The notes: a model not told the origin generated them from the letters alone. 64,000 bases of DNA from Bog-113 sp965226755 (GCA_965226755.1 CBDDDT010000002.1:372001-436000); one strand, 5' to 3'. Positions 7,366 to 16,997 are shown, numbered from the stretch's first letter. Program-made: numbers and translations.

Positions 7366-8369
7366 AGCAGGCCTTCGGTCTCGGGCAATCCGAACAGCAG
7401 GTTCATGTTCTGGATAGCCTGTCCGGCGGCGCCTTTTCCGAGATTGTCGATCGCGCAGACGAGCACGCCGCGGCAGGTCTCGGCGTCATAAGCTATGCCG
7501 ATGTCGCAGAAGTTCGTGTAGGCGACGCTGTGAAGATCGGGAAATGACCCGGCGGTCCGCAGGCGGACAAAAGGCTCGTCCGCATATTCGCGCGCATATG
7601 TCTGAAGAAGCGAGGCGGCAGTGACCCCGCTGGTTCCCCGAAAGTAAATCGTTTCCAGGATGCCGCGATGCACGGGAAGAAGCTGGGCGGTGAAACTGAA
7701 CTCGGACTCCTCCAGACCGCTGTTCATCAGCACCTCGGGGACGTGCCGGTGATCCAGGACGGCGTAGGGGGAGAAGTTCTCGGTGATTTCGCCAAAGCTG
7801 GTCTTTAGCGAGGCCTTCCGCCCGGCGCCGCTGGCGCCGCTCTTTGCGTCGCAAACAATCCCGGCGCCGCGGTCGAAAAGGCCATGCCGCACAAGCGGGC
7901 GGATGGCGAGGTTCGCCGCCGTCGGATAGCAGCCGGGGTTGGCGACCAGACAAGCTCCCCGGATAGCCTCGCGATTGAATTCCGGCAATCCATACACGGC
8001 CTCGGCCAGCAGCCCGGGCGCTCCGTGGCTGGCCCCATACCAGCGCCGGTAGCGCGCGGGAGTGCCGAGACGGAAAGCGCCGCTGAGATCGATCACACGC
8101 GTTCCCGCGGCGAGCAGCTCGGGAACGGTTTCGATGGACGCCTCCGGCGGCGTGGCGAGAAAAACGGCGTCGAGCCGCGCGGAACGCACGCTGTCCCCGT
8201 TCAGGGGGAAGCGATCCGGGGCGGACGCACGCAGATAGCGCGGGCCCGCGTCATCCGGTTCGCGGTGATCCAGCAGGATCGTATCGACTTCGGGGTGGCG
8301 CGAGAGAAGGCGTACCAGCTCGGCGCCGCTATAGCCGCGGTGGCCGGCGACGCCTACACGAAACGGCAT
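7362..8369 (-). CDS. argC: N-acetyl-gamma-glutamyl-phosphate reductase
   Basis: 335 residues. The N-terminal Rossmann motif GHRGYSGAELVRLL binds NADP, the catalytic cysteine lies in NPGCYPTA (about residue 147), and an H-R-x-P substrate-binding region (PVHRGILETIYF) follows. First gene of the argC-argB-NAGS operon. The ATG at 8369 lies seven bases from a perfect 10-6-10 inverted repeat, a likely operator. No argD, argF or argJ is present in this window. Confidence 0.93.
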   Translation of the reverse strand: MPFRVGVAGHRGYSGAELVRLLSRHPEVDTILLDHREPDDAGPRYLRASAPDRFPLNGDSVRSARLDAVFLATPPEASIETVPELLAAGTRVIDLSGAFRLGTPARYRRWYGASHGAPGLLAEAVYGLPEFNREAIRGACLVANPGCYPTAANLAIRPLVRHGLFDRGAGIVCDAKSGASGAGRKASLKTSFGEITENFSPYAVLDHRHVPEVLMNSGLEESEFSFTAQLLPVHRGILETIYFRGTSGVTAASLLQTYAREYADEPFVRLRTAGSFPDLHSVAYTNFCDIGIAYDAETCRGVLVCAIDNLGKGAAGQAIQNMNLLFGLPETEGLL

Positions 8370-8375
8370 GCTGAC

Positions 8376-8401
8376 TATTTATTCAATCCTATGAATAAAT
8401 A
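8376..8401. promoter_or_regulatory. Perfect palindrome in front of argC, probable operator
   Basis: TATTTATTCA and TGAATAAATA are exact inverted repeats separated by six bases (10-6-10). It is AT-rich in a GC-rich background and sits between the argC start and the upstream zinc-ribbon gene. The half-site contains ATTCA/TGAAT, the core of ArgR boxes, but the halves point outward rather than in the canonical TGAAT-ATTCA order, so the regulator is uncertain. The AGGA of a possible Shine-Dalgarno lies in the loop, so the RNA hairpin could also control translation. Confidence 0.6.
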
Positions 8402-8414
8402 TACCATTGCCGAT

Positions 8415-8900
8415 CTAACGCTCATGCACGGAGCGGTGCGCCAGTTCACCAACCAGCGGAAGCGAGTACGTTTCGCCATGGCTGGTCTTGACGATCATGA
8501 AGATCCACACGGCGAGGAGAAGTGCTTCCAGCATGTGATCTAAGCGGAAGAGATGCGGAATGGCGTTGAAGATCGGCTCGATGGCCCAGTTCACCAGCAG
8601 CCACGCGGCGAACAGGTACAAGCCCTGGAAAGCGTGGAAGCGCAGCGTCAGGTCATTGCGGAAGCGGGTGGCGCCGAGCACGACGACGGACGCGACCCAG
8701 CCCACCAGCGGGATATAGCAGAGGATGGAGAACGTGCGCGGCGAAATGTTAGCCAGCGGATCGGCGGGCGCCGGCGCACCCGCGAAGGGATTTGGAGCGA
8801 ACGGCGGACGCGGGAAACTGGAGGGCTGACGCGTCCCGCAAGCGCCGCAGTAAAGGTCGGCGGCTCCGACTCGATTCCCGCAGTGGCTGCAGAATGGCAT
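8415..8900 (-). CDS. Zinc-ribbon membrane protein (DUF4870-like)
   Basis: 161 residues. A zinc ribbon at the N-terminus (C4, C7, C18, C21: CSHCG and CGACG) is joined by a proline-rich linker to a domain with about three membrane helices (ILCYIPLVGWVASVVVLG, LYLFAAWLLVNWAIEPI, MLEALLLAVWIFMIV), which matches the DUF4870 family. Function unknown. It is directly upstream of argC on the same strand, but the argC palindrome lies between them, so they may be separate transcripts. Confidence 0.65.
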   Translation of the reverse strand: MPFCSHCGNRVGAADLYCGACGTRQPSSFPRPPFAPNPFAGAPAPADPLANISPRTFSILCYIPLVGWVASVVVLGATRFRNDLTLRFHAFQGLYLFAAWLLVNWAIEPIFNAIPHLFRLDHMLEALLLAVWIFMIVKTSHGETYSLPLVGELAHRSVHER

Positions 8901-8975
8901 GGCTGTTAGAAACTACGCGATCGGGAACAGGATTGTTCCGCCGGCCGCACTATGGGTATGATGGCACCATTCCCT

Positions 8976-11705
8976 ATGCGGCTTCGAATTTTCGCGTGCT
9001 GCCTGGCGCTCGCTTCCTGCGCCATGGCCCAGAGTGCTCTGCCCACCGTCGACATACCGTATCAGCAGTTTACGCTGCCCAATGGTCTGACCGTGCTGGT
9101 GCATGAGGATCATAAGACTCCGATTGTCGCCGTAAACACGTGGTACCACGTCGGATCCAAGAACGAGGCGGCCGGCAAAACCGGCTTCGCGCATCTGTTC
9201 GAGCATATTATGTTCGGCGGCAGCGAAAACTTTCACGGCACCTACATCCAGGCTATGGAAAAGATTGGCGCGACCGATCTCAATGGAACCACCGAGAACG
9301 ATCGCACGAACTATTTCGAAAACGTGCCGACCTCGGCGCTCGATTTCACGCTCTGGATCGAATCCGACCGCATGGGGCACCTGCTGAACGCGCTGGACAA
9401 GAAAGTTTTGGATCTTCAACGGGGCGTCGTGCAGAACGAAAAGCGGCAGGGTGAAAACCAGCCCTACGGAATCACCGACATCCTGATCCCGGAGAATACG
9501 TATCCGGCGGGGCATCCCTATTCGTGGTCGGTCATCGGCTCGATGGACGATCTGAACGCGGCTTCGCTCGCCGACGTGAAGGAATGGTTCCGAACCTACT
9601 ACGGTCCGTCGAACGCGGTGCTGGCGCTGGCCGGCGACATCGACCTGAAGACGGCCAAAGAGAAAGTGACCAAATACTACGGCGACATTCCTTCGGGGCC
9701 GCCGGTCGCGCACCAGGAAGTCTGGATCGCGAAGATGACGGGAACTCACCGGCAGATCGTGGGAGATCGCGTGCCGCAGGCGCGCATCTATAAAATCTGG
9801 AACGTGCCGGAATACGGCGCGGCGGATTCCGATTACCTGACCGTCGCAAGCCGGATTCTGGCCCAAGGGAAATCCTCCCGGCTATACAAGCGTCTGGTCT
9901 ACCAGGACCAGATCGCCACCGGCGTGGAAGTCTATAACGAACCGAACGAAATCGGAGGCCAGTTCGGGGCGGAAGTGACCGTTCGCCCGGGCATGGATCC
10001 GGCGAAAGTGGAGCAGGTGCTCGATGAAGAACTGGCCCGCTTCCGCACGGAAGGGCCCACCGCCGAGGAACTCCAGCGCGTAAAGACGCAATATGCCGCG
10101 GGGCTGGTGCGGGGCATCGAACGGATCGGCGGGTTCGGCGGAAAAAGCGATCTGCTGGCGCGCGGGATGACGTTCACCCATAACCCGGAACAGTACAAAA
10201 TCACCTACGCGCGGATATCGGCGGCGACGAACGCGCAAGTGAAGGACGCCTGCGCGCGCTGGCTGAGCGACGGCGTCTACGTGCTGACGGTGCTTCCGTT
10301 CCCGGACTACAAGACGCTGACCTCTGCCGACGACCGCACCAAACAGCCCGAGCTGAGCGCCACGCCTGAACTGAAGCTGCCCCGGCTGGAACACGCGACG
10401 CTGAAGAACGGACTCAAAGTAGTGCTCGCCCAGCGGCACGACGTGCCGATCGTCAATTTCGCGCTGCAAGTGAATGCCGGATACGCGGCTGATCAAACGG
10501 CGCTCCCCGGAATGATGTCGATGACGACCAGTCTGCTCGACGCCGGAACCAAGACGCGCAAGGCGACCGAGATCAGCGACCAGCTGGCCGACCTGGGGGC
10601 GCAGCTCAACGCCAACTCGACTTTCGATACGACCACCGTTTCGCTCTCCGCGCTGAAGACAAATCTGGATCCGTCGCTCGCCATCTTCGCCGATGTCGTG
10701 CTCCATCCGGAATTTCCGGAAGCGGAGTTCACGCGCGTCCAAAAAGAGCGGCTGGCGGCGATTCAACGCGAAGAGGCCACTCCGCAGGCGATGGCGCTCC
10801 GGGTATTCCCCGCGCTGATCTACGGCAGCGGCCACGCTTATTCCGATCCCTACACCGGCAGCGGAACGCTGGTCAGCGTGAAGAAGATGACCCGCGAAGA
10901 TCTCGTGAAGCTGCATCATGAGTGGTTCCATCCCAACAACGCGACCCTGATCGTCACCGGCGACACAACGCTGGCCGAGATTACGCCCAAGCTCGATCGC
11001 TTATTCGAAGACTGGAAAGGAGGCTCGGCGCCCGTCAAGAACATCGCGCCCGTGAAGGTGGCCGATAAGTCGCACGTATACCTGATCGATAAGCCGGGCG
11101 CGCTGCAGTCGGTGCTTCTGGTGGCGCAGGTGGCGCCTCCAAAATCCGATCCGCGGGACATCTCGATCGCCACCGTGAATACGATTCTCGGGGGTGAGTT
11201 TGGCGCGCGCCTGAACATGAACCTGCGCGAGGACAAGCATTGGTCGTACGGCGTGCAGTCGATCATGCTGGAGAACCGCGGGCCTTCGGCATTCGTCACC
11301 TTCGCACCGGTGCAGACGGACAAGACCAAGGAGTCGCTCGTCGAGATAAACAAGGAGCTGCATGACGTGGTTGCCGCGCGGCCGATCACGGAAGCGGAAC
11401 TGGACCGGACGAAGTTGAACGAGACGTTGAAGGTGCCGGGAGAGTTCGAGACTTTGGGCTCGCTGAGCGGTTCCATCGGGCAAATTGTGCGGTTCGGCCT
11501 TCCGGACGATTATTTCGAGACCTACTCGGGCAAAGTGCGGGCGCTGAACACGGCGTCCGTGGAGGATGTGGCGAAATCGGTTCTCCGGCCCGACGACATG
11601 GTGTGGGTGGTGGTTGGCGATCGCGCCAAGATCGAAGCGGGCGTGCGCTCTCTGAACCTGGGTGCGCTCAGCGTCATCGATTCCGAAGGTCACGAAGTGA
11701 ATTGA
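8976..11705 (+). CDS. Secreted M16 family zinc protease (two-domain)
   Basis: 909 residues from ATG 8976; three ATGs just upstream (8952, 8958, 8961) are in frame, but 8976 begins a normal signal peptide and a TATGAT -10-like site (8957-8962) lies between. The signal sequence ends LASC-AMAQ, so lipoprotein processing is possible as well as signal peptidase I. The HxxEH zinc motif (HLFEH, about residue 73) starts the first M16 domain (with NEKRQG and PYG loops); a second M16-like domain lacks the motif, as in two-domain pitrilysin/PqqL-like proteins. It probably cleaves peptides in the periplasm or outside the cell. The MBL hydrolase follows at once. Confidence 0.9.
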   Translation: MRLRIFACCLALASCAMAQSALPTVDIPYQQFTLPNGLTVLVHEDHKTPIVAVNTWYHVGSKNEAAGKTGFAHLFEHIMFGGSENFHGTYIQAMEKIGATDLNGTTENDRTNYFENVPTSALDFTLWIESDRMGHLLNALDKKVLDLQRGVVQNEKRQGENQPYGITDILIPENTYPAGHPYSWSVIGSMDDLNAASLADVKEWFRTYYGPSNAVLALAGDIDLKTAKEKVTKYYGDIPSGPPVAHQEVWIAKMTGTHRQIVGDRVPQARIYKIWNVPEYGAADSDYLTVASRILAQGKSSRLYKRLVYQDQIATGVEVYNEPNEIGGQFGAEVTVRPGMDPAKVEQVLDEELARFRTEGPTAEELQRVKTQYAAGLVRGIERIGGFGGKSDLLARGMTFTHNPEQYKITYARISAATNAQVKDACARWLSDGVYVLTVLPFPDYKTLTSADDRTKQPELSATPELKLPRLEHATLKNGLKVVLAQRHDVPIVNFALQVNAGYAADQTALPGMMSMTTSLLDAGTKTRKATEISDQLADLGAQLNANSTFDTTTVSLSALKTNLDPSLAIFADVVLHPEFPEAEFTRVQKERLAAIQREEATPQAMALRVFPALIYGSGHAYSDPYTGSGTLVSVKKMTREDLVKLHHEWFHPNNATLIVTGDTTLAEITPKLDRLFEDWKGGSAPVKNIAPVKVADKSHVYLIDKPGALQSVLLVAQVAPPKSDPRDISIATVNTILGGEFGARLNMNLREDKHWSYGVQSIMLENRGPSAFVTFAPVQTDKTKESLVEINKELHDVVAARPITEAELDRTKLNETLKVPGEFETLGSLSGSIGQIVRFGLPDDYFETYSGKVRALNTASVEDVAKSVLRPDDMVWVVVGDRAKIEAGVRSLNLGALSVIDSEGHEVN

Positions 11706-11731
11706 AAGGCGGCGAAGGAACAGTGAGTCCC

Positions 11732-12742
11732 ATGCTGAGATGGCTGACGCTTGCGGCGCTGACTGCCGCGATTGCCTGCGCCGCGCCCAAGGCGCTGCAG
11801 GTTTACTTTATCGACGTCGAAGGCGGACAATCGACCCTGTTCGTTTCACCCTCGGGCGAATCCCTGCTGATCGATACGGGGTGGCCCGGAAACAACGGGC
11901 GCGATGCGGACCGCATCGCGGCGGTCGCCAAGCGGGCCGGGCTGAAGAAGATCGATTACCTGCTCATCACCCACTTCCATATGGATCACGTGGGCGGCGT
12001 GCCCCAGCTCGCCAGCCGTATTCCGATCGGCGCTTACATCGACCATGGCGAGTCGGTGGAGCACGGCAAAGACGAAGACGCTCTTTTCAAGGCCTATGTG
12101 GACACGCGGGGAAGCGCGACGCACATCGTGGCCAAACCGGGAGATACGATCCCGCTCAAGGGCGTCGACGTGCGCGTCTTGTCGGCGGCCGGCGAGGAAA
12201 TTGGGCAGTCGCTCCCTGGCGCCGGACAACCCAACACGCTGTGCGGCTCGGAAGCGAAGCGCGAGGTGGATGCGACCGAGAATGCCCGATCGGTGGGGAC
12301 GCTCATCACCTTCGGCAAGTTCCGTGTTCTCGACCTGGGCGATCTCACGTGGAACAAGGAGTTCGAACTGGTCTGCCCGGAAAACCGCGTGGGGATGGTG
12401 GACGTCTACATCGTGTCCCATCACGGGATGAACATGTCCGGATCCAAGACCGCGGTGCACGCTTTCGCCCCGCGCGTCGCCATCATGGATAACGGCGCGC
12501 ATAAAGGCGGCACGGCGGAAGCTTATCAGGCGATCAAATCGTCCCCCGGGCTCGCCGACATCTGGCAGTTGCATTATGCCGTGGCGGGCGGCGACGCCAA
12601 CAACGCCCCGCCGAACTTTATCTCCAACGTTTCGGAGAATCCGGATGAGGGCTATGGCATTCAGCTGACGGTGCAGCGTGACGGGAATTACACCGTGACG
12701 AATCTCCGCAACGGCTTCTCCCAGCAGTATCACGTGCGCTAA
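11732..12742 (+). CDS. Secreted MBL-fold hydrolase (ComEC-like metallo-beta-lactamase domain)
   Basis: 336 residues. ATG 11732 starts a signal peptide (WLTLAALTAAIACA); a GTG at 11723 nearer the GAAGGA ribosome binding site is an alternative. The metallo-beta-lactamase motif THFHMDHVGG (about residue 79) and downstream His/Asp ligands (VLDLGDL, SHHG near residue 230) are intact. The sequence resembles the DNA-uptake ComEC lyase-like MBL domain, but here it is exported and alone. Substrate unknown. It lies 26 bases after the M16 protease, on the same strand, so they probably form an operon, and converges with the VWA gene. Confidence 0.78.
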   Translation: MLRWLTLAALTAAIACAAPKALQVYFIDVEGGQSTLFVSPSGESLLIDTGWPGNNGRDADRIAAVAKRAGLKKIDYLLITHFHMDHVGGVPQLASRIPIGAYIDHGESVEHGKDEDALFKAYVDTRGSATHIVAKPGDTIPLKGVDVRVLSAAGEEIGQSLPGAGQPNTLCGSEAKREVDATENARSVGTLITFGKFRVLDLGDLTWNKEFELVCPENRVGMVDVYIVSHHGMNMSGSKTAVHAFAPRVAIMDNGAHKGGTAEAYQAIKSSPGLADIWQLHYAVAGGDANNAPPNFISNVSENPDEGYGIQLTVQRDGNYTVTNLRNGFSQQYHVR

Positions 12743-12757
12743 ACCGGCGCGGCTGCA

Positions 12758-13735
12758 TCAGCGCTGCGCCCAGTAACGATCCCGAGCCTGCACAATCAGC
12801 CCCTTTTCTTTGGCTGTGACGCTGATGGAACGGAACTCGGAGATGACGACCGGCTCATCCGAAACATAACCGAGGCTGTACTGGCTGCGCAACTCGTCCT
12901 GGATCAGGGCGAAGATCTGTTCGATGCTCTGCTTTTTCGAGACGACGAAAAAACCGGCGCCGGTTTCTTTGGCCATGCGTTCGAGCACGCGTTTTCCATC
13001 CGGGCCGCCCATGAATCCGTAAGCGCCCGGGTCGGCGAACAGGATGCAATAGATTAGGGTGTCCGCTTTTTGGGCGGCGTCAATGGCCGTGCTGACCGTG
13101 CCCTCGCTGCCGAAATCGACTCCGTCCGTCATCACGATGAGCGCCTTCCGGCCGCGCAATTTCTTCATGGTGTCCGCGGACGCCTTCGCTACGGCGTCAT
13201 AAAGCAGCGTGCCGCCGGCGCTCCCCACCATCTGGAGCTGGCTGCGCGTGGGCGTATCGACCAACGAGAGCGCGTCGTCAAGCTTCTTGCGGGAGGCCGT
13301 AAGATCTTGCCTCATCTGGACCGACATGTCGAATTGCATGACGAAGACCTGGTCTTTGGTCTCGCGCAGAACCTGATCGAGAAAGCGGTAGCTGGCGCCG
13401 CGCTCCTGATCGAGCACGCGCTGCTGGCTCATGCTGGTGTCGACCATCAGCCCGATGGTCAGCGGAAGGTCGGATTGGGTGGCGAAATAGCGAATGGTTT
13501 GCGGGCGCTTTCCTTCGGAGACGGAGAAATCATCCTTGGTCAGATTGCGGATGATCTCGCCCTTCTTGTCGCGCACCGTCGCCAGAATATTGACGACTTT
13601 GACGCCGGCGGTGAAGGTGGGTTCGTCGTCTTGCGGCGATGTCGCGGGCTGCGAAGGCGCGGTTTGTGCGCGTCCGGCGGATGGCATCGCCAGGAGCGCG
13701 GCCGCGGACAGAAGGAACTGGCGTCGGGATCGCAT
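12758..13735 (-). CDS. VWFA-related Tat-exported protein
   Basis: 325 residues from ATG 13735 (a GTG at 13750 would add five). The N-terminus SRRQFLL plus hydrophobic stretch and AxA cleavage site is a twin-arginine signal. The mature protein holds a von Willebrand A domain with the MIDAS motif DTSMS (about residue 104) and later TDG, and an N-terminal acidobacterial segment (VNILATVRDKKGEIIRNLTKDDF) typical of the VWFA-related Acidobacteria family. Probably metal-dependent protein binding outside the membrane. It ends 16 bases from the oppositely oriented MBL gene. Confidence 0.85.
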   Translation of the reverse strand: MRSRRQFLLSAAALLAMPSAGRAQTAPSQPATSPQDDEPTFTAGVKVVNILATVRDKKGEIIRNLTKDDFSVSEGKRPQTIRYFATQSDLPLTIGLMVDTSMSQQRVLDQERGASYRFLDQVLRETKDQVFVMQFDMSVQMRQDLTASRKKLDDALSLVDTPTRSQLQMVGSAGGTLLYDAVAKASADTMKKLRGRKALIVMTDGVDFGSEGTVSTAIDAAQKADTLIYCILFADPGAYGFMGGPDGKRVLERMAKETGAGFFVVSKKQSIEQIFALIQDELRSQYSLGYVSDEPVVISEFRSISVTAKEKGLIVQARDRYWAQR

Positions 13736-13892
13736 GCGCAGAGCGGTCACAGGCGCGGAAAAACGAGCGTATTCATGAAAGGTTTGCTACCGATCAATAT
13801 ACGCCAGACTTTCGAACCGACGACATCAGGCGAGCCGCCCGCAATGCCACGCGACTCGCTCGCCTGAGTTTAACTCGATTCGCGAAGTGATC

Positions 13893-14741
13893 TTAAAACC
13901 ACTGCACGGAGAAGCTGGATTTATCCGAAGAAAGCGCGCTTGGCGTGGCTTCCATATTTTGGTCGTCCCCCATCATCGTGATGGATTCGACGCTGGAGCT
14001 TGGAAATCCTCCAATGGGGTCGCTCCTTGAGTCGATGGTCGCTTCGTTCGTTCCCGAAACGCCCGTAGAATTCTGGCCGAGGAAGACAGTTCCAAAATCG
14101 GACAACGGCAGAACTCCCTGGTTGCTCGAGGGAGCCTCGGCGATCCATTCCGCCGATGATCGCTTCGCCCCGGAAACCCTCTCCGTCTTGGCATACGTCT
14201 TTCCCGTGCGTTCATTTTTGACGGAAACCGTGAACTCCGACCCGGAGTACGTCACCGAGGCGGAAATCGAATCGCCCGGCTCCACGGAGAAATGGATGAT
14301 CTCGTAGGACGGCTCCGGGTAAAACTCGTACCACGCGTAGTAAGCCGGCGTTCCGCTGGAGCAATCGGAATCCGTGCCCGTCTGCTCGACGGTGTCGGAG
14401 TTATATCCGTCGATCCCGACCCAAAATGCCGCATACCCGGTCTTGGGTTCGGATCCGCCGCAGATGGCCGCGGGAACGACCCAGGAGGCGCTGACAGACG
14501 TAACCGAATCGATCGCGCCGGCTACCGCGTACCCGCTCCAGTTTTCGCTGGTTACGGAGCCGTCAAAACGATGTTCCCGGATCCGGATAGGCGAATGCCG
14601 CCAGCGGGCCAGCCTCGTTTCCGCCTGAGGTGAACTGGCTTGGGGTGAATTGGCCTGGGGTGAATCGAAAAGCCCCGGACTCTGACCGAACACGGGCAAG
14701 CCAGCGACGACGAATAAAGCAAACAGTCTGGTGAAATTCAA
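13893..14741 (-). CDS. Secreted G1-family glutamic peptidase (eqolisin, A4-like)
   Basis: 282 residues. The start is TTG 14741 with GAGGA nine bases before it. Signal peptide (ARLFALFVVAGLPVFG-like) then a Pro/Ser/Gln-rich spacer with repeated NSPQA units, then the G1 fold: SENWSGYAV, ASWVVP, FWVGIDGY. The catalytic dyad is visible as a glutamine in VEQTGTD and a glutamate in SSAEWIAEAPS. These enzymes cut at acidic pH and are best known from fungi, with bacterial members in acid-soil species. Likely used for extracellular protein degradation. Confidence 0.85.
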   Translation of the reverse strand: MNFTRLFALFVVAGLPVFGQSPGLFDSPQANSPQASSPQAETRLARWRHSPIRIREHRFDGSVTSENWSGYAVAGAIDSVTSVSASWVVPAAICGGSEPKTGYAAFWVGIDGYNSDTVEQTGTDSDCSSGTPAYYAWYEFYPEPSYEIIHFSVEPGDSISASVTYSGSEFTVSVKNERTGKTYAKTERVSGAKRSSAEWIAEAPSSNQGVLPLSDFGTVFLGQNSTGVSGTNEATIDSRSDPIGGFPSSSVESITMMGDDQNMEATPSALSSDKSSFSVQWF

Positions 14742-14841
14742 AAGAAATGTCCTCGCATCCCCAAGAAAAAACGGAATTGTTCGAAGTATAAATTGATCTT
14801 CGAGGTGAATGCGATCGGACTTTTAACTTAGATTGGCGCGC

Positions 14842-16104
14842 TCAGGTCCGGTAAACAACTCGTCCTCCGACGATGGTCGCGACCGCGGCCCCTCGGAACG
14901 CGCGCCCGTGAAACGGCGAATTTCTGCTCTTCGACTGCGACTTATTTACGTCGTACGTCCACTCTCGCTCCGGATCCAGCACGGTGACGTCCCCCGGCGC
15001 GCCTATGCCCAAACCGCCGCGATCCAGCTGCAAAACCTTCGCCGGCCCCGTCGTGAATAACTCCACCATGCGCGGCAACGAAATATGCCCGGGCCGCACC
15101 AGCCACTCGAAGGTCAGGCCGACTGCCGTCTCCAGTCCGATGATTCCGAACGGGCAGGATTCGAACTCGCGCATCTTCTCGCTGCCCGCATGCGGCGCAT
15201 GATCCGTCGCGATCGCGTCGATGGCGCCGCTTGCAACGCCCTCGATCACGGCGTCCACGTCCGCCTGCGAGCGCAGCGGCGGCTTCATCTTGTAATTGCC
15301 GTCGTAGGTCTCCAGCTCCGCATCCGTCAAAACGAAATGGTGCGGCGTCGTCTCCGAAGTCACCCGCAGCCCCTTGGTTTTCGCGAACGCCACCATCGCC
15401 ACCGCATGGCGCGCCGAGATATGCGCCACGTGATAGCGGGCGCCGGTCAATTCAGCCAGCAAAACATCGCGCGCCACCATGACGTCTTCCGACGCCGACG
15501 GAATCCCGCGCAATCCCAGCTTATTCGAATGGACGCCTTCATGCATGTCGCCGCCCGCCGACAGATGAAGGTCTTCGCAGTGATTGATCACGGTGAGATC
15601 CAGCGAGCGCGCGAATTCCATCGCTCTTCGCATCACCCGGGCGTTCATGACGGGACGGCCGTCGTCCGAGATCGCCACGATCCCGGCTTCCCGCATTGAA
15701 CCGATCGCCGAGAGTTCCAGCCCTTCGCTGCCCTTCGTGATAGCCCCGATCGGCCGCACATTCACTACCGCATAGTTCCGGGCGCGCTCCACGATGTAAC
15801 TGGTCACCGTCGCGTTATCGTTCACCGGCATCGTATTCGGCATGCAGCAGACGGTCGTGAAACCGCCGGCCGCGGCGGCGCGCGCACCGGTTTCGATGGA
15901 TTCGGCGTGCTCGCTGCCCGGTTCGCGCAGATGCACGTGCATGTCGATAAAGCCCGGCGCTACCACCAAGCCGGTCGCGTCGAGTTCCGGCGAACCGTGC
16001 GCCGCCTCCGCCGCAAACACCCCGTGGACAATGGCCACGTCGGCGATCTCATCGCGCCCCGACGCGGGATCCAGCACGCGGCCGCCCCGGATCAGAAGGT
16101 TCAT
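14842..16104 (-). CDS. pyrC: Dihydroorotase (class I)
   Basis: 420 residues. Metal-binding motif DMHVHLREPG near residue 56, later NHCED, VAHIS and the ATDHAPH loop with the catalytic aspartate (about residue 306). Class I dihydroorotases have about 420-430 residues, fitting. It closes carbamoyl aspartate to dihydroorotate. Its start overlaps the pyrB stop by four bases; order pyrR-pyrB-pyrC. Carbamoyl-phosphate synthase and pyrD are outside the window. Confidence 0.93.
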   Translation of the reverse strand: MNLLIRGGRVLDPASGRDEIADVAIVHGVFAAEAAHGSPELDATGLVVAPGFIDMHVHLREPGSEHAESIETGARAAAAGGFTTVCCMPNTMPVNDNATVTSYIVERARNYAVVNVRPIGAITKGSEGLELSAIGSMREAGIVAISDDGRPVMNARVMRRAMEFARSLDLTVINHCEDLHLSAGGDMHEGVHSNKLGLRGIPSASEDVMVARDVLLAELTGARYHVAHISARHAVAMVAFAKTKGLRVTSETTPHHFVLTDAELETYDGNYKMKPPLRSQADVDAVIEGVASGAIDAIATDHAPHAGSEKMREFESCPFGIIGLETAVGLTFEWLVRPGHISLPRMVELFTTGPAKVLQLDRGGLGIGAPGDVTVLDPEREWTYDVNKSQSKSRNSPFHGRAFRGAAVATIVGGRVVYRT

Positions 16105-16994
16105 TGCAGCACCCGTTCGAGCACCGCCATGCGCACAGCCACTCCGTTTTCAACCTGGTTCAGGATGGCCGACCGCTGGCTGTCCGCTACTTCCGACGAC
16201 AGTTCGCGGCCCCGGTTAATCGGCCCTGGGTGCATCACAATGGCGTCCGGATTGGCCAGCGCCAGATGCTCAAGCCGCAATCCGAAGAACCGGAAATATT
16301 CCGAGGCCGACATGGGAATCTCATGCTGCCGCTCCAGTTGCACGCGCAGCATCATGACGACGTCCACCTCGCGGATGGCTTCTTTCATGTCGTTGGTCAG
16401 CGAAACGCCAGGCGCCAGTTGCTCCATCTCGCGCGGCAGCAGGGACGGCGGCCCGCACAGCACGATCCGGGCGCCGAAGCGGGAAAGCAGATGCACGTTC
16501 GATCGCGCCACCCGGCTATGCGCGATATCTCCGATGATCGCCACCCGCAGCCCTTCGAGCGAGCCGCGCCGATCGAGGATGGTCAGCGCATCCAGCAGGG
16601 CTTGCGTCGGATGCTCGTGCGTGCCGTCGCCCGCGTTGATGATCGGGATGTTGAGATGCCGCGCCAGAAAATCGGGGGCGCCCGAAGCCGAGTGCCGCAT
16701 GACGATCGCCTGCGGCCGCATCGCGCCCAGGGTATTCAGCGTATCCACCAGAGACTCGCCTTTGGAAACGCTGGAGGCGGCGGCGGTAATCGAGAGCGAG
16801 TCCGCGCCTAGCCGCTTGGCGGCGATTTCGAAACTCGTGCGCGTGCGCGTCGACGCCTCAAAGAATAAATTGACGATCAGTTTATGCCGCAGCGTCTCGT
16901 AACGTCCCGGGCTCTGGAAAAACCGGGCGCGCGCCAGAATGGTTTCAATCTCCGCGCGATCGAGTCCCTCGATGCCGAGCAGTCCGGCGGGCAT
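16101..16994 (-). CDS. pyrB: Aspartate carbamoyltransferase catalytic subunit
   Basis: 297 residues. Carbamoyl-phosphate site FEASTRTRTSFE near residue 52, the loop RHSASGAPD (residue 102), HPTQALLD near residue 131 and HPGPINRGRE at the end of the fold, the latter in the aspartate-binding domain. First committed pyrimidine enzyme. No pyrI follows, so the catalytic subunit probably works alone or with pyrC, as known for some bacteria with tightly coupled genes. pyrR stops four bases before its start. Confidence 0.94.
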   Translation of the reverse strand: MPAGLLGIEGLDRAEIETILARARFFQSPGRYETLRHKLIVNLFFEASTRTRTSFEIAAKRLGADSLSITAAASSVSKGESLVDTLNTLGAMRPQAIVMRHSASGAPDFLARHLNIPIINAGDGTHEHPTQALLDALTILDRRGSLEGLRVAIIGDIAHSRVARSNVHLLSRFGARIVLCGPPSLLPREMEQLAPGVSLTNDMKEAIREVDVVMMLRVQLERQHEIPMSASEYFRFFGLRLEHLALANPDAIVMHPGPINRGRELSSEVADSQRSAILNQVENGVAVRMAVLERVLQ

Positions 16995-16997
16995 TCC

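Noticed and set aside
8913..10931. Two long minus-strand frames across the M16 protease
   Set aside because: Antisense to a complete two-domain protease with intact zinc motif.
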